The notes below the pieces were generated by a model. That model saw only the letters and a list, made by a program, of their open reading frames with translations. It was not told where the DNA came from and did no database searches. DNA of 55,655 nt from Gammaproteobacteria bacterium (GTDB lineage: Bacteria > Pseudomonadota > Gammaproteobacteria > SZUA-152): assembly GCA_021647705.1 (NCBI GenBank), contig JAKIUF010000029.1, positions 1 through 55,655 on the forward strand, given 5' to 3'. Positions within the stretch are counted from its first letter, which is position 1, and each line of letters opens with the position of its first letter. The position numbers were made by a program, and so were the translations under genes. Shown in pieces: positions 17,991-26,251 of the stretch.

Positions 17991-19994
17991 TCATCCCGCA
18001 GGTAAGTCTTCTGGCATTTCATCTCCCATATCACCGTTTCTAATCTCTTTTTTTGGCCCCCTGTTACTATCCGGAGAAGAGAATACTGGATCACCCACCT
18101 TCCACGGCTGTTGAACTTTTTTGGTTCGATTGATCACCACTTTACCCTTCACACACTCAACAACACGTTGCTGGCCAGATTGATTAATAACCGCGTTTTT
18201 AGGGAAGCTATTTTGTTTGCAACGATCACCAATTTTGCCTCTTAAGAGGGTTGCTTTTGTGCTATGACGACTGCCTGTTTGATTGGACCGAACGGATGCA
18301 ATCGTCGCATTTTCCAGAGGAACAGTGTGCGACAGGTTGCGAGATTGTTGATTGGTAACTTCATTGAAGTCACTGTCACTCTGCATTCTACCTTGCTGTT
18401 GCCTGACGTGGCTTGATTCATGTCTCAGTAACTGCAATGGTTTTTTATCGGGCACCCGTTCTCCATCAGGCCGAAGACCGGTATTAATAACGGGTGTACG
18501 ATTGTCATTTTCGCGACTGAATGGTGAATTTCCTTTTAACGACGTAGGCGCACCACCACCGCCAGTGTGATCTGGGAGCGCACCTAACGTGCTGCTGCCG
18601 AGCAGGCCCGGACTAACACTCGGATATCCACAGCTAATGACATAAGGCTGTTTTGGTATGGATTTAATCACCACGGAGTCAGAATTGGTAACGCGCAGGC
18701 CATAATTCAAGGTTTGTGTTTTCAACACATTCGACGGTGTGCCACCATTCAGCGACAAGGTATTACTCGCTGATGACCAGTTGAGTTCAATCCTCTTTTG
18801 TTGCGTAGCACTTTGATCAGCAGATAAATTAATCGGCATAACGTAGAGATCAGATAGCGCAGAACCGATTATCAACATGTTCCCATTGACGGGATATCCT
18901 GCGTTGATATGTCCTGTAAGGATTGCATGAGTTGGGCATAACTGCCCGCCAACGGCTATGGTTTCCGTTTTATCTGCGCTAACCGACAGATCCAAATTAA
19001 GAGTTTGCACTTGTTGTAACGGCAAAGCGTCAACACAGTCTATCGAAAAAGATTCGGCTTCACTCGTATAAATTTCGCCATCGATATCGACTTCTAAAAA
19101 AACATTACCGCCATCAATAGTAGCGGGCAGCCGGTCAGTGTAATCGAATACGAACATACCACCGTTTATCGGATTGGCCGTTCTTTCCCACCATCTACTA
19201 TAAGCTATATTAGAACCTGCCTGCCCCCCCTGGTATTTAAAACGATACCGGAGCTGTGCCTGACTGTTATTGGAACGAAGTCTATAAAGCTCATAGCTTG
19301 TACGAAACTCGCCAGTAATACCGAGCTTGCAAGTACCATCCCGACCCGTAATGGGCAATAGCGATAGCTGCGATTCGGTTACCCGTAATTTAGACTGATA
19401 ACCTGTAGCCTCGCACAACGCTTTTATTGGTAAATCAGTTGTATCATAAATGATGTCGTTAAACCCCGCGCCCCCGGTGCAATGGTAATACAGCTCCACA
19501 CGCTGACCCGAAAAAAATTGACCCGCAATAAAGTTTGAATTAAATACCTGGTCATGGCTTTGATCTTGTAAACGCGCTACAGCCTCAAGATTACACGCAT
19601 CAATCAACCGAGCATAATCTTCCCCAAAGCTGGCACGAATAGTGTGGGTCTCCCATTTGTTGCCATTATTTCCGGTTAAGCTGCGATTATTGCCTGAAAC
19701 GGGTATGTCCAGTACCGTCTGACCATTTATAGAGAGTCGAAATGCCCCTAATTTAGCGATTGTAGAAGGACAGCGTCCCCTGACCTCAACTTCATAGTCA
19801 AAGATTTCTGAGCGACTTCTATTGTATTTTATTTTAGATGGATCATCAGAATACACTTGCCCCACTGGAATAAACGAATTTGGCTTGACCTTAACTTGAA
19901 AGGACTCAACGCTGAGGTCTTGCTGAGAGTCTTCCGCTAACGCGAGGTTGGAGATCATCGCCAGCACCACAAGAACTAACAGATTAATTTTCAT
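17991..19994 (-). CDS. Secreted HExxH-containing protein, paralogue A
   Basis: 667 residues from ATG 19994, chosen because the signal peptide (MKINLLVLVVLAMISNLALA) begins there. Two long extracytoplasmic beta-rich regions follow (about 25-480), including RSLTGNNGNKWETHT. A low-complexity Gly/Pro link (PDHTGGGGAPT) comes next, then LLRHESSHVRQQQ with H525, E526 and H529 forming an HExxH motif. A conserved tail (GDRCKQNSFPKNAV, QQRVVECVKGKVVI) closes the protein. The HExxH..QQ piece resembles the HELTHVVQQ motif of DUF4157 (eCIS-core) proteins, but no third zinc ligand is evident. It is the last gene of the sigma-factor operon and a tandem paralogue of the next gene. Confidence 0.7.
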   Translation of the reverse strand: MKINLLVLVVLAMISNLALAEDSQQDLSVESFQVKVKPNSFIPVGQVYSDDPSKIKYNRSRSEIFDYEVEVRGRCPSTIAKLGAFRLSINGQTVLDIPVSGNNRSLTGNNGNKWETHTIRASFGEDYARLIDACNLEAVARLQDQSHDQVFNSNFIAGQFFSGQRVELYYHCTGGAGFNDIIYDTTDLPIKALCEATGYQSKLRVTESQLSLLPITGRDGTCKLGITGEFRTSYELYRLRSNNSQAQLRYRFKYQGGQAGSNIAYSRWWERTANPINGGMFVFDYTDRLPATIDGGNVFLEVDIDGEIYTSEAESFSIDCVDALPLQQVQTLNLDLSVSADKTETIAVGGQLCPTHAILTGHINAGYPVNGNMLIIGSALSDLYVMPINLSADQSATQQKRIELNWSSASNTLSLNGGTPSNVLKTQTLNYGLRVTNSDSVVIKSIPKQPYVISCGYPSVSPGLLGSSTLGALPDHTGGGGAPTSLKGNSPFSRENDNRTPVINTGLRPDGERVPDKKPLQLLRHESSHVRQQQGRMQSDSDFNEVTNQQSRNLSHTVPLENATIASVRSNQTGSRHSTKATLLRGKIGDRCKQNSFPKNAVINQSGQQRVVECVKGKVVINRTKKVQQPWKVGDPVFSSPDSNRGPKKEIRNGDMGDEMPEDLPAG

Positions 19995-20069
19995 AAATGT
20001 AAACCTTCCTCGATATCGAGCATTCCTTATTAACCAGAACAGAGCCACAATTTTCCCAACTTACACTTT

Positions 20070-22079
20070 TCATGGCTTTTTAGTTTGCTTGATTACCACT
20101 TTACCTTTCACACATTCAACAACACGTTGTTGGCCAGATTGCTTGATAACCGCGTTTTTAGGGAAGCCACTTTGTTTGCAGTGGTCACCCACGTTACCTC
20201 TAAAAAGTATTGTTTTTGTGTTATGGCTACCGATTTGACTGGATAGAATCGGCGCAATTGTGGCATTTTCCAGTGGAATGGTGCGTGCCTGGTGTCCCGT
20301 TTGTTGATTGGCAAACCGATCATTTTCAATCCTGGCACTCTCTGCCCCCCCGCTGGTTTGAAAACTTTTTACATCAGCCCCTTTTAAATCCCGCTTTTTG
20401 GTTTCATTTTCATTCGTTTCTTTACTGATCATTGTTGGATAAGGCGTTGGCACCGGTCCAACCGGTGCACTTTTGTGCTGGCTTTGCTGCGCGGTGTGGC
20501 TTAATTCATGTTTAAGTAATTGCAATGGCTTTCTCGCCTGCACCAGCTCCCCATCAGATCGAAGACCGGTATTAACGGGTTTACGATTGTCGCTCTCGCG
20601 ACTGAAGGGTGATCTTCCTGTTAACGCCGTAGGCGCACCACCACCACCGGTGTGGTCAGGGACCATACCCAAAGCGCTACTACCTGGCAGGCTGGGGTTT
20701 ACTTGCGGCCAACTGCAAAGGAAGGTATATGATTTCTGCCCAGTGGTGGCTATCATTTCGTTATTAGCATCCATCAAAGTCATTCCTTGAGTAATCATAA
20801 TACGCTGCAAAACAGGTTCAGAATCATTGATGACTTGCAGGTTAGCCAAGGTACTGGGGAATTCTACCTCTCTAACCCGAAAGAACTTTTTCTTCTCACC
20901 GATATTTAAATCATAGGGCATGGCTTCTGACTGATAAACACTTGAGCCACTCCCAATAAATGTCGCGTGCCCTTCAATAGACGAGCCTGCGGTGACACGA
21001 CCCTCTATCAGCACATTTTTGGGACATATTTGCCCTTTTATAAGCTGTGTTTCCTTAACAACCACATTGAGTGAAAGCTGAGGAGGGATTTCCGTTTGAA
21101 ATGAATTCGTTGCCGGGTCTTCACACCGCATCGTGTAGGTTTTCCAATCCGATTGAAAATCATGACTTACCCCTGTCAAGCGTATACTGCCCGCTTCATC
21201 ATCATAAGGATTATTGTCAATAGTATAGGTGTGGGAAAACATTGCTGTTCTTGAATGATCGGTGGTTACTGACTTTATATCACTCTTCCTGCCATTCGTA
21301 TGTTCATATTGAAATTGAACGTCAGTATTGGCTAGATTTGTTGTAATAACCCCTGAAAGGATTATTTTACATGCACCTGAAAATCGACTGACCTGCTCAC
21401 TAATAGTGAGATGAGACCCCTCAACCCCCACAACAATGCTGACAGCATTACTTGCTGTTGGTAAAGGCTTTACATAGCCGGTAGGTTCACAAAGCACCCG
21501 TACAGGTAAAGCCACAACGGCTTCTTCGGTGAGGTAATTCGAATTGTTACTCACATTAATGCTTAAACCCGCCCTAAATAATGAAGACGCTTGATCAATG
21601 ACAATAGATCGATGTTTATTGAGCGCCTGGGTCATCGTCAACCCCCCAGATAAATCTTCTTCAACCGCATTGTTGCAAACATCAATATAGGGCTGCATGT
21701 TACCAAAATCACTCAACGCGATGGTATGTTCTGCCCATTGATGACCATTATTACCCGTTAAACTGCGTTTATCGCCGGATACTCCAATAGTATAGTTTTG
21801 TTGAAAGCCACCTGTTGCACCGTATCGAATTCGTGCCTGCTCAATGCGATAGCCACTCAATGATTCATTCAAGGTAAGTTGACCCCGAACCTCCACCATC
21901 CACTGGTTAATATTGACTTCGGCAACACTATACGTTTCCAAATTCCCGCTAGCGACAACATGAATGCTTGCCATCTCACTATTCGGTTTTACTTTTATTT
22001 GAAAGGGCTGATAACTGGCTTTGACTGAAAATGAAAATAACAGTCCAATTGAACCCAGTACAACAAAAAATATTTTCAT
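20070..22079 (-). CDS. Secreted HExxH-containing protein, paralogue B
   Basis: 669 residues from ATG 22079, which has AAGGA eight bases upstream and starts the signal peptide (MKIFFVVLGSIGLLFSFSVKA). Architecture equals that of paralogue A: VKPNS and RSLTGNNGHQWAEHT near the N-terminus, PDHTGGGGAPT, then LLKHELSHTAQQ with H524, E525 and H528. The tail GDHCKQSGFPKNAV...QQRVVECVKGKVVI is almost the same as in A, while the middle has diverged widely. This suggests duplication with conservation or gene conversion at the tail. It lies 23 bases after the subtilase gene and 75 bases before paralogue A. Zinc-protease activity is possible, not shown. Confidence 0.7.
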   Translation of the reverse strand: MKIFFVVLGSIGLLFSFSVKASYQPFQIKVKPNSEMASIHVVASGNLETYSVAEVNINQWMVEVRGQLTLNESLSGYRIEQARIRYGATGGFQQNYTIGVSGDKRSLTGNNGHQWAEHTIALSDFGNMQPYIDVCNNAVEEDLSGGLTMTQALNKHRSIVIDQASSLFRAGLSINVSNNSNYLTEEAVVALPVRVLCEPTGYVKPLPTASNAVSIVVGVEGSHLTISEQVSRFSGACKIILSGVITTNLANTDVQFQYEHTNGRKSDIKSVTTDHSRTAMFSHTYTIDNNPYDDEAGSIRLTGVSHDFQSDWKTYTMRCEDPATNSFQTEIPPQLSLNVVVKETQLIKGQICPKNVLIEGRVTAGSSIEGHATFIGSGSSVYQSEAMPYDLNIGEKKKFFRVREVEFPSTLANLQVINDSEPVLQRIMITQGMTLMDANNEMIATTGQKSYTFLCSWPQVNPSLPGSSALGMVPDHTGGGGAPTALTGRSPFSRESDNRKPVNTGLRSDGELVQARKPLQLLKHELSHTAQQSQHKSAPVGPVPTPYPTMISKETNENETKKRDLKGADVKSFQTSGGAESARIENDRFANQQTGHQARTIPLENATIAPILSSQIGSHNTKTILFRGNVGDHCKQSGFPKNAVIKQSGQQRVVECVKGKVVIKQTKKP

Positions 22080-22102
22080 GCTATTAATCCTTACTTCATT
22101 TG

Positions 22103-23806
22103 TTATCGGCACAGATCGTGAACTAATATCAGACCCCAGCCAAAGTGCTTATCTTTGCCTGATTCACCTAGATCACGAACGGTATTTTTCAATGAGTCGT
22201 TCGTACTTACATTATTGTTCAATAAAGCGTAACTGGCCGAAACGATGGGCGCAGCAAAAGAACTACCTGACAGATACCGTCCATCGCCTTTTTCGTTAAG
22301 CAACCATAGATCAACGCCTGGGGCAGAAAAGTCGATATAGTCGCCTTGTATTTTTTTAGAGAACGGTTTACCACCAGCATCGATGGCTCTCACCGCAATC
22401 ACACCTTCCTGTGCCGCTGGATAAAGCGGCTCATCTTGTTCATCAATTCCAGCAGCAGAAACAACAACAATCCCTTTTTCAAGTACACGACTAATAGCGA
22501 TTTCAACAGCCAGATTGCGAGGGCCGCCAAAGCTTAAATTAATGACTGTCACCTGCTCTTCAGCCATCCAGTTCAGAGCCGCAACAATTAATTCAGCGGT
22601 TGTGTCCACCTGATCTTCAGCCCGTTCTCTAAAAACACTCGCTGAATACACCGTTGCATTGGGCAATAACCCTGGAATATTTCGTTGGGCGCTACCTAAA
22701 AGCAAGCTGGCAACCGCGGTGCCATGATTCATTTTTGCGGGTTTGACACCCTGACTCAGCAGCGACTTATGTTTAATATTTTTCTGCTCAATCAGCGCTA
22801 TTTGAGCAATTCCGGTATCAATAATGCCTAGCTTACGTTTGGGCTGACAATCGCGATGCACCTCTGTCCATCCCAACATATCGTACACCCAGTTTTTAGA
22901 ATCCAGTGTTAATCGCGGGTCAGCATCCAACAGTTTATAGCGATGATTAAAATCAACCCACAACTCAGGGGCGCTCTCACGTAATTGCTGCACGACATCT
23001 GCCGTTGTATATTCCCCTGGAATGTGTAAAACAGTAACGACTAATTGAAGGCTGCGATAATTACTGCGGCGTTTAACACGAATATTGTACTGTTGTACAA
23101 ATTGCGCCAATGCTGTCGCTTCATCAAGCGTTGCTGTCACAACAACTACTTCATTGGGTTCCATCGCTTTGGATTTTGCTACATTTTTATTAGTCTCTAG
23201 ATCCACGCTGGGCGGTGCGCCTAAACCATTCAAACTCATTGTTTGCACGGGTGCCGGGCGATGCTGAAATGGCCCAAGCCTGCTAACCACGGGAACGTCA
23301 GGCTTACTCTCTTCCTGCTGTGTACTATTTGGATTGGCTGTTAATGTTTTTCTGTGCGGTGTTGGCGGTGTTGGTGGGGTTGGTGGGGGTGTTTTAAAAA
23401 CAGGGGTTATTTGCTTAACGGTATCACACAGTACAATACGTTTATCACGATTACTAACCCAACGGGCACCCTCTACAATACCGAGAATGTAAGAGTGACT
23501 TTTACCCAACGTTAATGCTGTTGGTAATTGGGCAGAAATTTCACTGTCACTCCATTGTTTAATTTGGGTAATAACGTGCCGTTTTGCACCCACTTGTAGC
23601 ACCAATTTTTTTGTAGGTGAAGTTTTACCAAAGCCTTTACCCATCACGCCAATATACTCGCCAATATCATAACAGCTGGTTTTATTAAGCTTTTTTATAA
23701 CAACCTCATTTTTTGCATTTGCGTTAATGCTTAGCAGCTGTAATACGGCAAATACAGCAAACATTTTGATGCAATAGACGAGGTTATTCTTGCGTAGCTT
23801 CAGCAT
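22103..23806 (-). CDS. Exported subtilisin-like (S8) serine protease
   Basis: 567 residues. Signal peptide (about 1-31); an IPT/TIG-like domain (about 34-128); a proline-rich linker (TPPPTPPTPPTP); a pro-region of beta-alpha-beta-beta-alpha-beta type (about 219-292); then the S8 domain (about 322-560). The triad is D330 (GIIDTG), H361 (NHGTAV) and S516 (SGSSFAAP). The oxyanion-hole Asn, normally in AAGN, is replaced by Ile at 454 (SAAGIDEQ), so activity may be reduced. The start overlaps the anti-sigma gene by 23 bases, implying tight coupling. It probably processes itself and perhaps surface proteins of the island. Confidence 0.85.
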   Translation of the reverse strand: MLKLRKNNLVYCIKMFAVFAVLQLLSINANAKNEVVIKKLNKTSCYDIGEYIGVMGKGFGKTSPTKKLVLQVGAKRHVITQIKQWSDSEISAQLPTALTLGKSHSYILGIVEGARWVSNRDKRIVLCDTVKQITPVFKTPPPTPPTPPTPHRKTLTANPNSTQQEESKPDVPVVSRLGPFQHRPAPVQTMSLNGLGAPPSVDLETNKNVAKSKAMEPNEVVVVTATLDEATALAQFVQQYNIRVKRRSNYRSLQLVVTVLHIPGEYTTADVVQQLRESAPELWVDFNHRYKLLDADPRLTLDSKNWVYDMLGWTEVHRDCQPKRKLGIIDTGIAQIALIEQKNIKHKSLLSQGVKPAKMNHGTAVASLLLGSAQRNIPGLLPNATVYSASVFRERAEDQVDTTAELIVAALNWMAEEQVTVINLSFGGPRNLAVEIAISRVLEKGIVVVSAAGIDEQDEPLYPAAQEGVIAVRAIDAGGKPFSKKIQGDYIDFSAPGVDLWLLNEKGDGRYLSGSSFAAPIVSASYALLNNNVSTNDSLKNTVRDLGESGKDKHFGWGLILVHDLCR

Positions 23807-24374
23807 ATTGGACTAACCCGCTCACTTTTAAGCTCGCAATGGCCGATTGTCTGTCTTCAAAATAAATATGATAAATACCCATTGCACTTGGACCTTTTAC
23901 AATATTCCCTTGTAAATTTATGAGCATGGTACGCACATCACTTTCGCTAACCTCTGCCATAAATTGCACCTTCACAGTATTCTCCAACTCGACTGTTGAC
24001 AGCAGGCGGTAGTCTTCTGGTGGTATAAAACCTTGTTGAATCAGATAACCGGATTGCACCACAAACGCAAACGAGGCAGCAATGGCAGCACTCTTCCACC
24101 AACTTTGTTTATTATGTTCAGTTTTCGCCAAGCCGATGCGGCCGGACTTACTTTCCTCAGCCAGGATATCACGCTTTAACCTCATCAAACCCCAATCACC
24201 AGGTGATCTAACATTTTCGTTTTTAATGCTATCGTTAATTGATTGCAAAAAAATTAACTCTTGCTGTAAAGATTGACTTTCACTCACCGCTTGACGAACG
24301 CGCTCCTTTTGCTCTGTCTTTAGCTTATCGTTCAGATAAAACGGTAACAGTTCGATAATTTCTTCATATTCCAT
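23784..24374 (-). CDS. Single-pass anti-sigma factor with pro-domain-like periplasmic end
   Basis: 196 residues from ATG 24374 (a TTG two codons earlier is less likely). Residues 1-65 are helical and acidic/basic (EIIELLPFYLNDKLKTEQKE), typical of the cytoplasmic part of membrane anti-sigma factors; no HxxxCxxC zinc motif is present. One membrane helix spans about 93-113 (AAIAASFAFVVQSGYLIQQG). The periplasmic part (about 126-193) has the order strand-helix-strand-strand-helix-strand and includes NIVKGPSAMGIYHIYF. It lies 40 bases after the sigma gene and overlaps the protease gene. It should hold the sigma factor inactive until a signal arrives. Confidence 0.75.
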   Translation of the reverse strand: MEYEEIIELLPFYLNDKLKTEQKERVRQAVSESQSLQQELIFLQSINDSIKNENVRSPGDWGLMRLKRDILAEESKSGRIGLAKTEHNKQSWWKSAAIAASFAFVVQSGYLIQQGFIPPEDYRLLSTVELENTVKVQFMAEVSESDVRTMLINLQGNIVKGPSAMGIYHIYFEDRQSAIASLKVSGLVQYAEATQE

Positions 24375-24414
24375 AAGCAATTCTCATCGATAAGGCTGGC
24401 AAGCAATATACCTG

Positions 24415-24963
24415 TCAAACAATACGTTTTTCCAGGCACTTCTTGAGCAGTTTTTTTGCGTGGTAAATTCTCGATTTTATTGTCCCTGTTGAGCAAACCA
24501 TGGACTCTGCTATTTCCTCATAGGTCGCCTCTTGAAAAAATAACAACTCCATCACCTGTTTATGCTCACCACTCAATTTTCTGAGGCAGTCATCAATAAA
24601 ACGGCGAGTTTGCGCAGCGGACACCACCTTATGCATATCAATGCTATTTTTTTCATCGGCAATTGGATCAATTTCATCAATCGCCACATGGTTGGGTTTT
24701 TGTTTGCGTATATGATCAATAATCCGGTGGTTGGCAATGCCTATCAACCAAGTGGATACTTTTGATCTCCCCTCAAAACGAGCAGCTGTATTCCATACCT
24801 CTAACATAACCGTATTGACTATTTCAGCCGCATCAAACTCATTGTTTAATTTTTTTATCGCGAAGCGATAGATGATATTTTCATAACGGCGATATAATAT
24901 TTCCACGGCTGCCATTTCCTTATCACCAATACGTTTTAATAAAGCAACATCATCTTGCTCCAT
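24415..24963 (-). CDS. ECF-type RNA polymerase sigma-70 factor
   Basis: 182 residues, normal for the extracytoplasmic-function group. Region 2 includes IYRFAIKKL...DAAEIVNTVMLEVW and WLIGIANHRIIDHIRK; region 4 includes HKQVMELLFFQEATYEEIAE and STGTIKSRIYHAKKLLK, a helix-turn-helix. It would direct RNA polymerase to promoters of its own operon and possibly of the other exported genes in the island. It is followed by its presumed anti-sigma factor, the subtilase and the two HExxH proteins. The gap in front (24964-25033) is where an autoregulated promoter could lie, but no consensus can be read off with certainty. Confidence 0.92.
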   Translation of the reverse strand: MEQDDVALLKRIGDKEMAAVEILYRRYENIIYRFAIKKLNNEFDAAEIVNTVMLEVWNTAARFEGRSKVSTWLIGIANHRIIDHIRKQKPNHVAIDEIDPIADEKNSIDMHKVVSAAQTRRFIDDCLRKLSGEHKQVMELLFFQEATYEEIAESMVCSTGTIKSRIYHAKKLLKKCLEKRIV

Positions 24964-25033
24964 ATTTGTCCAGTCCTATTTTCTTGAATACAAAAAACGT
25001 TCTACAGCCAATGCTTTATCAATGACTGTTTAA

Positions 25034-26239
25034 TTATTCTTGCGGTGTGAAATAGATTTTTTGATAATTACTTTTACCGAGCAGATTACCATCACTATCA
25101 ACCGCCAACGTTCGCCAATAGTAGACATTACCTGATGTCAAATATTGCAATGTCATTGGCGTTAGTGCGGTGGTCTGGCGATCACTGGGTAAAAGTATGC
25201 CTGTGGTTAAGACTTTGTCCTGGCTCTCTTCAATGTCTGTCGAGAGCAAACCTGCATAGGGTAAGTCCGCAACAGGCATTTCATAAATTTCAAGCTGGTA
25301 ACTTATTGCGCCTGATACGGATTTCCAGCTAAATTGTGTCGTTTTGTCAATTGTGCTGTTAGGAAGAGGGTTAACGAGGCGGATGGTTTTCACCTCTGTG
25401 GCAGGCGCGCTACTGCGAATCACCGAATAATGCAAAACCAGCCCACTGAAATCGACTGTGGGGGCATTAGCCCGTAGCCGAAGAATATAACTGCCCGTGA
25501 GATTTGTGGGTAAACGGGGGCTTTCAATCACACTGCGACGCCCCGCCCCTAAAAACTGTCTGGTCGTTTTCAATCGAATAAAAATGGGTGTGCCAGAGGT
25601 GCTGGAAGGTGTTGCTACCTCCCAAATCAAATCCAGTAAGCCACTTCCTCCATAACTGATCACAGCTGTTGCATTCACGGTTTGGTCAGTACCTGTCACC
25701 ATCGTGATATCGCCATTTTGAAAGCGTAAATCTATTTGTGAAATGGATAAATTACCACCACTGCTAGGTGTAATTTGCAGAGTGACTACACTTGTGCCAA
25801 CAGGCCCTCCACTTTCATCAGTAAAGGTGCGAACGTAACGAATGATCTTAGTATCGGCGCGCGCTGCAGCAGCCAGTACACTTCGTGGGACTCGTACCGT
25901 CTCAAAAATATTGAATGGGTTAACTGTTCCTACCACAAGTCTTGCACTGACACGTCGGTTACTATTTGCCACGGTAGTTTGATTTACGACAAAAGAGCCG
26001 TTATTGGAAAAAACTTGGTAGGGTTGACCGAAGCTATTTGATGCGGAACTGTCCGAGTTACCACTCCAAGTTATACGAAGCGTATTAACTTGTTGAGCTT
26101 TTATCAAGCCTGAACCCTGAACTGAATTGCTAATAGGCACTGGAAAAGAGGCAAATACCCCTTGTGAACTTAACCCCAACATGAGTACGAGTGAAAGTTT
26201 ACTCAAATAAAATAGCATAAATTTCTTTAGTGTTTTCAT
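25034..26239 (-). CDS. Secreted beta-rich protein with fibronectin-like C-terminal part
   Basis: 401 residues with a signal peptide (about 1-30, QGVFA) and a good AAGGAG ribosome binding site. The first 280 residues form beta-sandwich-like stretches without a recognised family (LRITWSGNSD, IDLRFQNGDITMV). The C-terminal 110 residues (PLPNSTIDKTTQFSWKSVSG, YYWRTLAVDSDG) match the fibronectin-III-like pattern found in many adhesive or extracellular proteins. It lies 12 bases after the beta-barrel gene, so both are on one transcript, and directly before the sigma factor. It may be a partner of that barrel at the cell surface. Confidence 0.65.
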   Translation of the reverse strand: MKTLKKFMLFYLSKLSLVLMLGLSSQGVFASFPVPISNSVQGSGLIKAQQVNTLRITWSGNSDSSASNSFGQPYQVFSNNGSFVVNQTTVANSNRRVSARLVVGTVNPFNIFETVRVPRSVLAAAARADTKIIRYVRTFTDESGGPVGTSVVTLQITPSSGGNLSISQIDLRFQNGDITMVTGTDQTVNATAVISYGGSGLLDLIWEVATPSSTSGTPIFIRLKTTRQFLGAGRRSVIESPRLPTNLTGSYILRLRANAPTVDFSGLVLHYSVIRSSAPATEVKTIRLVNPLPNSTIDKTTQFSWKSVSGAISYQLEIYEMPVADLPYAGLLSTDIEESQDKVLTTGILLPSDRQTTALTPMTLQYLTSGNVYYWRTLAVDSDGNLLGKSNYQKIYFTPQE

Positions 26240-26251
26240 TACTAATGCTCC

